A DNA stretch of 38,035 bases from the NCBI GenBank assembly GCA_018303285.1, contig JAGVYL010000014.1, forward strand, positions 1 to 38,035. The letters are read 5' to 3'. This DNA comes from Candidatus Woesearchaeota archaeon. Its GTDB lineage: Archaea > Nanobdellota > Nanobdellia > Woesearchaeales > GW2011-AR9. The position numbers and the translations under genes were made by a program. Shown here one piece after another: positions 7,983 through 16,931 of the stretch. How positions within the stretch are numbered: the stretch's first letter is position 1; every line of letters begins with the position of its first letter. Below the pieces are notes generated by a model. It saw nothing but the letters and a program-made list of their open reading frames with translations, ran no database searches and was not told the DNA's origin.

Positions 7983-8921
7983 ATGATGTACGACGTTTTA
8001 ATCGTGGGAGCCGGACCTGCAGGATTAACTGCAGCTATCTACTGCGGCCGCAAGAAACTGAAAACTTTAGTTGTTTCTTTAGATGTGGGGGGACAGATTA
8101 ATCTTACTCCCAAGATGGAGAATTATCCAGGTTATGAAGAAGTAAATGGTATTGATTTGGCTCGCATTGCGGAAAAACAAGCAAGAAAGTTCGGAGCCGA
8201 GATCACCTCCAGCAAAGTAACCTCCGTAAAAAAGATTAAAAATGGTTTCGAAGCTCTTACTTCCACCGGCCAAAAATTGCAGGCCAAAGCGGTTATTCTT
8301 GCCTTCGGCCGTCTGCCACAAACATTAAACATCCCAGGAGAAGAAAAATATCTCGGCAAGGGAGTGCATACTTGTGTTACCTGTGATGCACCAATGTACA
8401 ACAAAAGAACTGCAGCAGTTATCGGCGGAGGCAATGCTGCGGTTGATGGAGCATTAGAATTAGTGCGTATCGGGGCCAATAAAGTTTATCTCATTCACCG
8501 TCGGGAAGAGTTCCGGGCGGATGCAGCTACGTTAGCCAAAGCCCGCAAAGAAAAAAAGATAGAAATGTTTACTAACCTTCTGCCAGTAGAAGTAAAAGGA
8601 ACACGGTTTGTAGAATCTCTCCTGCTGGAAAATAAGACTAGCGAAGAAAGATTCGAATTAAAATTGAATGGGATATTCATCGAAATTGGCTCTATCGTCG
8701 ACACTTCTTGTGTTAGGGATTTAGTCAAACTGAATGAAAAGAAAGAAATCATCATTGATAGTCTTTGCCGCACTTCACAGGAAGGAGTTTTCGCTGCAGG
8801 AGAAGTAAGCAGTATGCCTTACAAGCAGGCAGTCATTTCTGCCGGAGAAGGAGCTAAAGCCGCTTTAAGCGCGTATCAATATTTAACTGGAGGAAAAGGG
8901 GTGATGTTGGATTGGAAATAG
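7983..8921 (+). CDS. trxB: Thioredoxin reductase-like flavoprotein
   Basis: DVLIVGAGPAGLTAAIYCGRK, CVTCDAPMYNKRTAAVIGGGNAAVDGALEL, GVFAAGEV. Confidence 0.92.
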   Translation: MMYDVLIVGAGPAGLTAAIYCGRKKLKTLVVSLDVGGQINLTPKMENYPGYEEVNGIDLARIAEKQARKFGAEITSSKVTSVKKIKNGFEALTSTGQKLQAKAVILAFGRLPQTLNIPGEEKYLGKGVHTCVTCDAPMYNKRTAAVIGGGNAAVDGALELVRIGANKVYLIHRREEFRADAATLAKARKEKKIEMFTNLLPVEVKGTRFVESLLLENKTSEERFELKLNGIFIEIGSIVDTSCVRDLVKLNEKKEIIIDSLCRTSQEGVFAAGEVSSMPYKQAVISAGEGAKAALSAYQYLTGGKGVMLDWK

Positions 8922-9628
8922 GCTATGAAAAAGAGCATAAAGATGTCAGAGAAACAAAAGAAAGAGCGCCATTGAGAGGACCGACGAGCAGGCCGGCAGG
9001 AAGGCCCGTAGTAAGACCGCGAATAGGAGGAAATGCTGTTCCTCGAGGAAGACCTCCAGTCCATCATTCCGAACATTCGTATCCCACCCATCACCGAGCT
9101 CATCTTGTCGAGTCAGTAAAAAAAGTTTCTCCTCCCAGCTATGCGGGTCAGAGAGTAGGAATTTTTATTGATGTACAGAACATGTATTACAGCGCCAGAA
9201 ACTTATACGATAAACGGGTAAATTTTGAAGGAATTCTGAAAGAAGCAAAAAAAGATCGTATTTTAATCCGTGCTTTGGCTTATGTCATCAAGGCAGAATC
9301 TGCGGCAGAACAGACTTTTTTTGATGCATTGGAAAGGATTGGCTATGAAGTAAAATCTAAAGACCTGCAGATTTTTTATGGAGGAGCAAAAAAGGGAGAC
9401 TGGGATATTGGCATTGCCATGGATATGATAGAACTGGCCCCAAAATTAGATGTAGCCGTCTTAGTTTCCGGTGACGGAGATTTCATTCCTCTCGTCCAGC
9501 ATCTGCAGAAAGCCATGGGCTGTAAAGTGGAAGTGATGGCCTTTGGCCGAAGCGCTTCCGGCAAGCTTCAGGAAGCGGCCGATGTCTTTACTGATATAGA
9601 CAAAGAAAGCCGAAAGTTTCTGCAGTAA
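8912..9628 (+). CDS. LabA/NYN-domain (PIN-like) protein with Arg/Pro-rich N-terminus
   Basis: RVGIFIDVQNMYYSARNLY..., KGDWDIGIAMDMIELAPKLDVAVLVSGDGDFIPLVQHLQ: LabA-like NYN motifs; TTG start proposed. Confidence 0.85.
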   Translation: MEIGYEKEHKDVRETKERAPLRGPTSRPAGRPVVRPRIGGNAVPRGRPPVHHSEHSYPTHHRAHLVESVKKVSPPSYAGQRVGIFIDVQNMYYSARNLYDKRVNFEGILKEAKKDRILIRALAYVIKAESAAEQTFFDALERIGYEVKSKDLQIFYGGAKKGDWDIGIAMDMIELAPKLDVAVLVSGDGDFIPLVQHLQKAMGCKVEVMAFGRSASGKLQEAADVFTDIDKESRKFLQ

Positions 9629-9654
9629 AGAGATAAATAAAAGAAATAAAAAAA

Positions 9655-9711
9655 CTAATTGCCGCAGCAGCACTTCTTGCTGCCTTTTTTCTTTGTTGTT
9701 TTCTTGGGCAT
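9655..9711 (-). CDS. 18-aa Lys/Cys microprotein MPKKTTKKKGSKKCCCGN
   Basis: ATG preceded by strong SD (GGAGGTG, 6-nt spacer) and an AT-rich TATA-like CCTTATAATACT; stop TAG at 9655-9657. Below the ORF track size cutoff. Confidence 0.6.
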   Translation of the reverse strand: MPKKTTKKKGSKKCCCGN

Positions 9712-9762
9712 GTGTTTCACCTCCGAGTATTATAAGGATGGTTCCGAAAATAGCAATTTTCG

Positions 9763-10872
9763 CTACCTCCTTTGCAAAGTATAAATAGTATATCTATTTT
9801 CTCCTCGTTTAGTTTCTCGTTTCTCTTTTAGTTTAAGCTCTTTGTTCTCCGGCAGGATGAACTTTTCTCCGGTCATCAGAACAAAAGTGCCGCCTTTTTT
9901 CAGAACATAACCTATCTGATACAAAAGCTCTTTGGCCTGAGTTTCTTCAAGAGAATTAAGATAGCAAACAGCACAGTCGATTTCTCCTTTCTTGAATAAA
10001 ACATCAGTCTGCTCAATCCCCAAACGGCTGATTTTAAGCGGCAGTTTAGCGATAGAAATATTTTTTTCTGCGGCTTTGGCATTGGGAGAAAAGCTATCTG
10101 AAGAAAAAATATTTTTTATTTTATAATTTCGTTTTTTCTCTTCTCCGGCAAAAAACTTTTCCCAGTCAATATTTTTGAACGGTTTTAACTTCAAAAACGA
10201 AAATTCCGCAGTTCTTTGGGGAGAAATCTTACCTGAACAATATCCTGCTTCAACAGCTAAGGTGCCGTCCTTGACAAAAGGCAGAAGCATTTTTTCTTTG
10301 CCGGTATAGCCGGATAAATGCAGGAGAGAAGCAGCCAGCGGCCCTTTCAGAGAATGGCGGTTAGTAAAAATTTTATAATCCCGGTGGCTTAGATCTCCGG
10401 CCAAATCGATTCCCCAATAGCAGGAATTCTTGTACAGATAAATCAAGATTAAAATACCCGGCTTTTCCAGAGAGACGGCCGGAGTAAATTTCTTTTCCTT
10501 TTTTATCTTGTTTAAAACAAATTCTCCAATCTTTGGCTCAAGCATATTTTTTTCCATCTCTCGCGTTTCTACAATCAAACTACGCACACAGAAAGTAGTT
10601 TTCTTCTCAAACCACTCGGCCAAACCAGAGATCTCCACACTTTTTTTTAATTTTTTTAATAATTCAGATGCATCTTCAAACGAGAACGAATCCATCAAAG
10701 ACAGCAAACGATAGATGGTTTGACTGTGATAGGCAACTTTGGCCAGTTCTTCGGCCTCAGCTCCAAACAGAATAATTGTCTCTTTAGCCGCAGTCTTTGT
10801 TTTGATTAATCCATTAATCTCTTTGGTCGCACAGTCTTCTAAATTCAAATTCGTGATGGCTAAGGCGCGCAT
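9763..10872 (-). CDS. THUMP-domain RNA methyltransferase-like protein (RlmL/Trm14-like), catalytic motifs degenerate
   Basis: HRDYKIFTNRHSLKGPLAASLLHLSGYTGKEKMLLPFVKDGTLAVEAG parallels R-xx-hR-pL-A-l-L...lDPFCGSGTixIEA; NPPY replaced by AVCYLN. Confidence 0.7.
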   Translation of the reverse strand: MRALAITNLNLEDCATKEINGLIKTKTAAKETIILFGAEAEELAKVAYHSQTIYRLLSLMDSFSFEDASELLKKLKKSVEISGLAEWFEKKTTFCVRSLIVETREMEKNMLEPKIGEFVLNKIKKEKKFTPAVSLEKPGILILIYLYKNSCYWGIDLAGDLSHRDYKIFTNRHSLKGPLAASLLHLSGYTGKEKMLLPFVKDGTLAVEAGYCSGKISPQRTAEFSFLKLKPFKNIDWEKFFAGEEKKRNYKIKNIFSSDSFSPNAKAAEKNISIAKLPLKISRLGIEQTDVLFKKGEIDCAVCYLNSLEETQAKELLYQIGYVLKKGGTFVLMTGEKFILPENKELKLKEKRETKRGENRYTIYTLQRR

Positions 10873-10915
10873 AATTTCTACAAAGATTTAAATACTTAAA
10901 AAATGTTCTCTTTTT

Positions 10916-11410
10916 ATGGCCTTGGCAGCAGCGCATATTATTATCGCAATCTTTATCTTGGATTTATTCCGCCATTACGTCTTTGGCAAAAAGAAGTTTC
11001 CCCGCTACCTGCTGATAGTTGGCGGCATTGCCGGCTTGGGGCCGGATATAGATGTAATTTTAACTTGGATATTAAATTTTATCACGGGAAATAGTGATAA
11101 TCTTCACGGCACCTTTACACATAGTTTTTTCTTCGTTTCTGTTTTTTTAGTAATCGCTTTGTTCTTCCATTATCAAAAAGATAAGAAATGGGCGAGAATC
11201 TTTTACGTCATTTCCGCAGGTTGGCTGGTTCATCTGTTTTTGGATTGGTTGTATGGAGAGTATAAGTTTTTGTTTTGGCCGTTTCCTACGCCGATGAGCA
11301 TTTTTCCTAATACTGGCATAGTCAATTACGCTATAGAAATAGATGCTATTATCCTAGTGCTTTGGTTAGTGCATGAAGAGATTTATTCTAAAATCAAAGA
11401 TTATTATTAA
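10916..11410 (+). CDS. DUF457/YdjM-like membrane-bound metal-dependent hydrolase family protein
   Basis: AAAHIIIAIFILDLFRHYVF...GPDIDVILTW...HGTFTHSFFF...LVHLFLDWL: H/D motifs within TM helices. Confidence 0.75.
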   Translation: MALAAAHIIIAIFILDLFRHYVFGKKKFPRYLLIVGGIAGLGPDIDVILTWILNFITGNSDNLHGTFTHSFFFVSVFLVIALFFHYQKDKKWARIFYVISAGWLVHLFLDWLYGEYKFLFWPFPTPMSIFPNTGIVNYAIEIDAIILVLWLVHEEIYSKIKDYY

Positions 11411-11412
11411 AA

Positions 11413-11886
11413 ATGTACCCCCAGACTCATTTTTTAGTGCCCTTCGTCTTGGCCGAGATTTTAGTAAAGTTAGGCTTGTTCAACCATAAACTTGCTTTAA
11501 TTGCGGGTGTAGTGGGAGTTATAATAGATTTAGACCATTATTTACACAGAATAATTATTCATCACGATTTTAGTGTAAAAAGCGCTTGGAATAAAGCCAT
11601 CCTTCAGCATGACATTCACGGTGAAAGAACGTTTATCCATCACTGGGGCGGTTTGATAGTTATAACTAGTATTCTGTTGGCTTTTGTTTTTTTCTCATGG
11701 CACATATCAATGGCTCTTTTCTTAGGGTACTACTCGCATCTCTTCTTGGACGGCCTTCACATTCATATCAAGAAGCGATGGAAATTCAAAGAAGGAGGAT
11801 TAATCTTCAGAATTCCGATATATGAAATTATTTTGGATATCATTCTAGTTTTATTCGCGCTTCTTCTTAATAATCTTTCTATATGA
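11413..11886 (+). CDS. DUF457/YdjM-like membrane protein
   Basis: THFLVPFVLAEIL...GVIIDLDHYLHR...HGERTFIHHWGG...YSHLFLDGLHI. Confidence 0.7.
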   Translation: MYPQTHFLVPFVLAEILVKLGLFNHKLALIAGVVGVIIDLDHYLHRIIIHHDFSVKSAWNKAILQHDIHGERTFIHHWGGLIVITSILLAFVFFSWHISMALFLGYYSHLFLDGLHIHIKKRWKFKEGGLIFRIPIYEIILDIILVLFALLLNNLSI

Positions 11887-11926
11887 ACATAAATATTATA
11901 AATAGGACATTTTTGAAAGAAAGAAA

Positions 11927-12805
11927 ATGAATCGCCGGAAATTTTTAATCGAAACTGGAGCTTTAACCACCTCCACCGCTCTGGCTGGCAGTGGTTATTT
12001 AGTTATAGAAGACCAAAATATGAAACCTGCACCAAAATTGAAAGATAGAATTCTAGCTGATTTCCATGCTCATCCGGCAAATTACCACAGCCAGGAAGAA
12101 ACATTGGGGATGCTAACACGGAGATGTTTAATTGGTCTTTCTTGGTTGGATTATCCTGGAGCAAAAACAATCCTAACTTACGAACAAGCTTTAGGTTTAC
12201 CCAAAGTAACAGAAATTGATTCTGGTCTCTTGGCTAGAATTGATAACAAACATAAAACGGGTTATTTTATTAAAACTCAAGAACTCCAGCCAGAACAAAA
12301 TATTGTTCACCTCTTAGCTTTGGGGTGTAAGAAATATATTTCAAAAGAACTCGATGCCAAAGAAGCTATTAAGACCATTCATCAACAAGGCGGCCTAGCT
12401 ATTCTTAATCATCCTTATGTTACAGTAAACAGAGGTTCCAGAATTATTCCATATCGATTAATCAATTCAGAAGAGGAAAAAGAAGTTGAAGAGATCTCCT
12501 CTCTGGTCGATGAAATAGAAGTTTTTAATGCTCAGAATATTAATCCTACATTTGGTATCGTTGTTCCCAACATGAAAAAAGCCAATGAACTCGCCCAAGA
12601 ATTGACAGAAAGACAGGGTAAAATTGGCATTGCTGCTTCTGATGCCCATCGAAGATTAGAACAAATTGGTATTACCGGAATTTATCTTCCAGAACAGGAT
12701 CTTTGTTGGGAAAGTATTCGGAATAATATTTTGACAAAAAACTTTGAACGATACGAACAATATGTCAGCAGATGGAGTTTCATAAACGGGATGTTTTTCA
12801 GTTAA
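11927..12805 (+). CDS. PHP-domain phosphoesterase with Tat-like signal
   Basis: MNRRKFLIETGALTTSTALAGSG (RR-x-FL); ILADFHAHPANYHS, GLAILNHPYV, GIAASDAHR are PHP motifs. Confidence 0.8.
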   Translation: MNRRKFLIETGALTTSTALAGSGYLVIEDQNMKPAPKLKDRILADFHAHPANYHSQEETLGMLTRRCLIGLSWLDYPGAKTILTYEQALGLPKVTEIDSGLLARIDNKHKTGYFIKTQELQPEQNIVHLLALGCKKYISKELDAKEAIKTIHQQGGLAILNHPYVTVNRGSRIIPYRLINSEEEKEVEEISSLVDEIEVFNAQNINPTFGIVVPNMKKANELAQELTERQGKIGIAASDAHRRLEQIGITGIYLPEQDLCWESIRNNILTKNFERYEQYVSRWSFINGMFFS

Positions 12806-12818
12806 GAATTTTCATCAT

Positions 12819-13087
12819 TCAAATAAAATCCCTAATCTTATGCTTCATTTCTTCGTGAGTTAGCCAGGCTAAGAGCAGTATCGCATCCAAAGTAGCATAA
12901 AAGCCTAAAACGTTTCCCGAAAGCAATCTCCAGCTAAAGTCAGCCGTGCCAAAAGGCCATAACAACATAATGTTGCCTTCCGAGTTGAGAACTAAGTCAA
13001 GTAAAATGTGCAAGAGTATCCAAAAGGCTGCTACTAGAAACAAAATAGCTGATTTATGCTTTTTATAAGGCCACGTAATTAATCCGG
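12819..13087 (-). pseudogene. C-terminal fragment of a DUF457-like membrane protein
   Basis: FLVAAFWILLHILLDLVLNSEGNIMLLWPFG...DAILLLAWLTHEEMKHKIRDFI parallels the C-terminus of the 10916-11410 product; no N-terminal half, open frame begins after an in-frame TAA. Confidence 0.6.
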
Positions 13088-13099
13088 GAATGACAATTT

Positions 13100-13222
13100 T
13101 TAATTAAACCATTGTACACAAATTTCTTCTCTGTCAGCCTCTTCAGCGGTCGCTTCTGTTTCTCCTAAACGTAGCCCCAAATAAAAAGAGCGATGATGCT
13201 CTCTTCGTTTATATTCCCCCAA
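13100..13222 (-). CDS. Possible 40-aa small protein
   Basis: TTG-initiated MGEYKRREHHRSFYLGLRLGETEATAEEADREEICVQWFN*; protein-like composition in an otherwise empty gap. Confidence 0.25.
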   Translation of the reverse strand: MGEYKRREHHRSFYLGLRLGETEATAEEADREEICVQWFN

Positions 13223-13280
13223 AGCTTTAAAAATAAACAACAAAATAATACTAAACAACGAGAGAAGGAAGGAACTTAAT

Positions 13281-13955
13281 ATGGGTTTATTAGTAAAAGA
13301 AAAAGAAATTGTCATTCCCGGCGAAGTGGTTGCTGATGGAGATGCTAAGCCATCGTATGGCACTTATAAAGACGGAGATAAGATTTATTCTGCTTTTTTA
13401 GGTTTAGTAGAAACAAACGAAGGATACGTTAAGATTATTCCTTTATCCGGCTGTTATCTGCCTAAGGTCGATGATAAAATCATTGGCCGAGTAATTGATA
13501 TCTTGATGACTGGCTGGAGAATGGATACTAATTCCGCTTATTCTGCAGTTTTAAGCGTCAAGGAATTCGTCACTTCCCGCTACGGCGGCCGAGAAGACGA
13601 TCTTTCCCGCTTGATTGCTATTGGAGAGTATGTTTATGTCCGGATTATCAAGGTCACTTCTCAGAATCTGATTGATTTGAGCACAGCTGAACCCGGATTG
13701 GGTAAACTAAAAGGAGGCAGAGTTATCACTATCAATTCTCACAAAGTGCCAAGAGTAATCGGCAAGAAAGGAAGCATGGTTACGTTAATCAAAGAAAAAA
13801 CCGGAGCCGATATCAAAGTCGGCCAGAACGGGGTAATTTGGTTAAGAGCTGAAAATCCTGATGCAGAATTAAAAGCAGAAAAGGCTATTCGATTAATCGA
13901 AGAGAAAGCCCATACTGAAGGATTGACTCAGACAGTGGAGGCATTTTTACAATGA
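13281..13955 (+). CDS. rrp4: Exosome complex RNA-binding protein Rrp4
   Basis: VIPGEVVADGD..., S1 and KH domains (GGRVITINSHKVPRVIGKKGSMVTLIKEKTGADIKVGQNGVIWL). Confidence 0.95.
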   Translation: MGLLVKEKEIVIPGEVVADGDAKPSYGTYKDGDKIYSAFLGLVETNEGYVKIIPLSGCYLPKVDDKIIGRVIDILMTGWRMDTNSAYSAVLSVKEFVTSRYGGREDDLSRLIAIGEYVYVRIIKVTSQNLIDLSTAEPGLGKLKGGRVITINSHKVPRVIGKKGSMVTLIKEKTGADIKVGQNGVIWLRAENPDAELKAEKAIRLIEEKAHTEGLTQTVEAFLQ

Positions 13956-14656
13956 GCTACAAACGAAGATGCGATGGCAGAGGATGGGATGAGATTCGTC
14001 CTACTGAAGCTAAAGCCGGAATTATTCCTAATGCAGACGGTTCAGCATATTTCCGTATGGGCAATACTGCTGCCTATTGTGCAGTTTACGGCCCTCGTGA
14101 ATTGTTCCCTAAATTTTTGCAGAATCCTAAAACTGGCATTATCCGCTGTCATTATAATATGCTGCCTTTTTCCGGTATGGGTGAAAGAATCCGGCCAGGG
14201 GGCAATCGCCGAGCTCAAGAGATTTCATTAGTGATGGAAAAAGCCCTTTCTGCAGTGGTTGATTTAAGTGATTTTCCCAATGCCGTGGTGGATATATACA
14301 CGGACTTGCCAGAAACTGATGCTGGTTCAAGATGTGTAGCTATTAATGCTGCAGCTATGGCTTTAGCCGATGCTGGCATTCCCATGAAAGATATGGTCAG
14401 TGCTTTGGCAGTGGGTAGAGTAGACGATAAGATTGTAGTCGACCTTTGCTATGAAGAGGAAGCCTATGAAGGCGGCCCGGTAGCGGATATTCCTATTGCC
14501 GTAGTTCACAATACTCAAGAGATTGCTTTGCTTCAGATGGACGGAGAGATTTCAAAAGAAGAGTTGATTCGCGCCATTGAAATGGGGCGAAAAGCCATGG
14601 AGCAAGTTTATGAAATTCAAAAGAAAGCTTTGAAGGAGAAGTACCAAGATGCCTGA
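13952..14656 (+). CDS. rrp41: Exosome complex exonuclease Rrp41
   Basis: RCDGRGWDEIRPTEAKAGIIPNADGSAYFRMGNTAAYCAVYGPRE; RNase PH fold. Confidence 0.95.
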   Translation: MSYKRRCDGRGWDEIRPTEAKAGIIPNADGSAYFRMGNTAAYCAVYGPRELFPKFLQNPKTGIIRCHYNMLPFSGMGERIRPGGNRRAQEISLVMEKALSAVVDLSDFPNAVVDIYTDLPETDAGSRCVAINAAAMALADAGIPMKDMVSALAVGRVDDKIVVDLCYEEEAYEGGPVADIPIAVVHNTQEIALLQMDGEISKEELIRAIEMGRKAMEQVYEIQKKALKEKYQDA

Positions 14657-15431
14657 TATCCGAGAGAATATGTTGAACCTGGCGGCTTTAGGCAGAAGAC
14701 AGGATGGTCGAGGATTGGAAGATTATCGTGAACCAATCTCTGTAGAAGTAGGTATCAGCCGCTCAGCTGAAGGCTCGGCTTTAGTGAAAATAGGCAAGAC
14801 CGTAGTCATGGCCGGAGTAAAATTAGCTGTAGATAAGCCTTATCCCGATACTCCTAATGAAGGTTCAATGATGATCAATGTAGAATTGCTTCCGTTATCT
14901 AATCCTAAATATGAATCCGGCCCCCCGTCTATCAAAGCAGTAGAACTGGCAAGAGTGATAGATCGAGGAATCCGAGAAGCCAAAGCCATCGATACCAAAA
15001 AATTGTGCATCGTTCCCGGAGAGAAATGCTGGATGGTGATAATTGATTTGATTAGCATCAATGATGACGGCAATTTATACGATGCAGCGGGATTAGCCGC
15101 TATGGCGGCTTTGGATAATGCAGTTTTCCCCAAACTTAAAGAGGGGAACATTCCAGATTATAAAGAAAAAAGCAATATTCCTATCCCTTTGACCAAGAAT
15201 ATTCTACCTGTAACAGTCTTTAAAGTCGGCCAGTATCTTTTTGTCGATCCTAATCAAGAAGAAGAGGAAGGATATGACGGCCGCTTATCTGTAGCCGTGG
15301 CTGCCGATGGCAATATTGCCGCTCTGCAGAAAGGAGGAGAAGACACTTTCACTTTGGAAGAGATTGAAACCATGGTCGATTTAGCGGTTCAGAAGGCAAA
15401 ATTTTTAAGAGAGAAGCTAAAATCAATATAA
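14649..15431 (+). CDS. rrp42: Exosome complex subunit Rrp42
   Basis: RQDGRGLEDYREPISVEVGISRSAEGSALVKIGKTVVMAGVKLAVDKPYPDTPNEG. Confidence 0.95.
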   Translation: MPDIRENMLNLAALGRRQDGRGLEDYREPISVEVGISRSAEGSALVKIGKTVVMAGVKLAVDKPYPDTPNEGSMMINVELLPLSNPKYESGPPSIKAVELARVIDRGIREAKAIDTKKLCIVPGEKCWMVIIDLISINDDGNLYDAAGLAAMAALDNAVFPKLKEGNIPDYKEKSNIPIPLTKNILPVTVFKVGQYLFVDPNQEEEEGYDGRLSVAVAADGNIAALQKGGEDTFTLEEIETMVDLAVQKAKFLREKLKSI

Positions 15432-15437
15432 ACTAAC

Positions 15438-15665
15438 ATGGCAAAAGAAAAAAGCGCAATTGCAATGGTTCTTACTCGTTACGAAAAAGCCCGCATCATC
15501 GGCTCTCGCTCCTTGCAGATTGCTATGGGAGCTCCTTTACAGATTAAACTTTCTCCAGAAGAATTGACAAAAATCAAATATAGTCCCATCAAGCTGGCTA
15601 TTAAGGAATACGATGCAGGAGTCATTCCTATTACGATCAAGCGGCCCAAAGCCAAAGTACGTTAG
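15438..15665 (+). CDS. rpoK: DNA-directed RNA polymerase subunit K
   Basis: LTRYEKARIIGSRSLQIAMGAPLQIKL...AIKEYDAGVIPITIKRP (Rpb6/RpoK). Confidence 0.93.
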   Translation: MAKEKSAIAMVLTRYEKARIIGSRSLQIAMGAPLQIKLSPEELTKIKYSPIKLAIKEYDAGVIPITIKRPKAKVR

Positions 15666-15710
15666 ACTTCTGTAGTTACTCTTTAGTGAAAATTAACCAA
15701 AAGGTTTATA

Positions 15711-15722
15711 AATAAAGTATCT
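15711..15722 (+). promoter_or_regulatory. TATA-like promoter of the TrmB-family gene
   Basis: GGTTTATAAATAAAG; SD AAGGAGGAA before ATG at 15799, implying a ~50-60 nt leader. Confidence 0.5.
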
Positions 15723-15798
15723 TTTGTAACCTGTATTCAGTTAAAGAGGTTCTAGAGACATTAAACTATAAAATAAAATACAGAAGGAGGAACATAAA

Positions 15799-16590
15799 AT
15801 GATTGTCAGAAAAGATTTCCTGAATAAGTTGAAAGATTTTGGTTTAAATAGTTATGAGTCTAAGCTTTGGCTTGCTCTGTTGAGCAGAGGAGTCTCTTCT
15901 GCTGGAGAATTATCTGACATCTCTAATGTTCCCCGTAGCCGAACATATGATGTTTTAGAAACTTTAGAAAAGAAAGGATTTATTATTACTAAGGTGGGTA
16001 AGCCTTTGAAGTATATTGCCATCCCTCCCCAAGAAGTTGTGGAGAGAGTAAAGAACAATGTTTTATTGGAAGCAGACGAAAAAAAGAATATGCTTGACCA
16101 AATCAAAGGAACTCCTTTGATGGAAGAATTGACTTCTTTGCATACTGACGGTATCAAGTTGATTGATCCCACTGATAAGACTGGTGCGTTTAGAGGCCGA
16201 GACAGAGTCTATGAACATCTTCATACCATGCTTAAGAATGCCCAGAAGAGCATTGTCATTATGACCACTGCTGATGGCTTGGTTAGGAAGAACGATGCCT
16301 TCTTAGCTCCATTAAAGAAAGCTCACAAACGAGGAGTAGAGATTAAGATTGCCGCCGCTTTAGGCAAAAACGCTAAGGAATATGCTGAATTATCTCAGTT
16401 CGCCAGCTTGAAACACACCAATAAGGATGCCAGATTTGTCATCGTGGACGGCAAGGAAATGGTTTTGATGATTACTGACGATAAGAAAGTGCATCACAAC
16501 TACGACTGCGCAGTTTGGATTGATGCACCTTACTTTGTAGATTACTTCCAAGCTCTTTTCAATGAAGACTGGGGAAGAATGAAGGAGTGA
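15799..16590 (+). CDS. TrmB-family transcriptional regulator
   Basis: LKDFGLNSYESKLWLALLSRGVSSAGELSDISNVPRSRTYDVLETLEKKGFI wHTH; PLD-like C-terminal sensor. Confidence 0.85.
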   Translation: MIVRKDFLNKLKDFGLNSYESKLWLALLSRGVSSAGELSDISNVPRSRTYDVLETLEKKGFIITKVGKPLKYIAIPPQEVVERVKNNVLLEADEKKNMLDQIKGTPLMEELTSLHTDGIKLIDPTDKTGAFRGRDRVYEHLHTMLKNAQKSIVIMTTADGLVRKNDAFLAPLKKAHKRGVEIKIAAALGKNAKEYAELSQFASLKHTNKDARFVIVDGKEMVLMITDDKKVHHNYDCAVWIDAPYFVDYFQALFNEDWGRMKE

Positions 16591-16871
16591 TTGTAAAAAT
16601 GGAAATAAATTATTGTCGTTACCTTGCTCTCGGAGGGCAAATTAAATATGAGTCGCCAAAATGTAGGATGTTGGAGAGAGTAACCCTCGGATTTGCAGAT
16701 TCGCTGTGCCCGTTAACCAACGAATATCTCACTCGTGTATGTGCTAATAACGAAGTTGCCGGAAGAGTTTGTGCGCATTTTACGGCATTAAACAATGTAG
16801 GACAAACCGCAGAAAAATTAGAAAAACTTATCGTAGATACGAAACGTTTAGTCGAGAAGTCGCCCTCCTAA
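16587..16871 (+). CDS. Hypothetical protein
   Basis: 94 aa ORF overlapping TrmB stop by 4 nt (ATGA-type; start could be the internal ATG at 16599). Confidence 0.5.
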   Translation: MIVKMEINYCRYLALGGQIKYESPKCRMLERVTLGFADSLCPLTNEYLTRVCANNEVAGRVCAHFTALNNVGQTAEKLEKLIVDTKRLVEKSPS

Positions 16872-16931
16872 GTTATCATCTTCGCATTCAAAAAGTTATT
16901 ATACAAAATTAAAAGACAGGAGGAACGAAAA

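Noticed and set aside
12467-12649. ORF 12467..12649 (-)
   Set aside because: Antisense within the PHP-domain gene; no support.
13223-13363. N-terminal part of ORF 13100..13363 (-)
   Set aside because: Antisense to the rrp4 start; low-complexity Ser-rich translation typical of reverse-strand reading.
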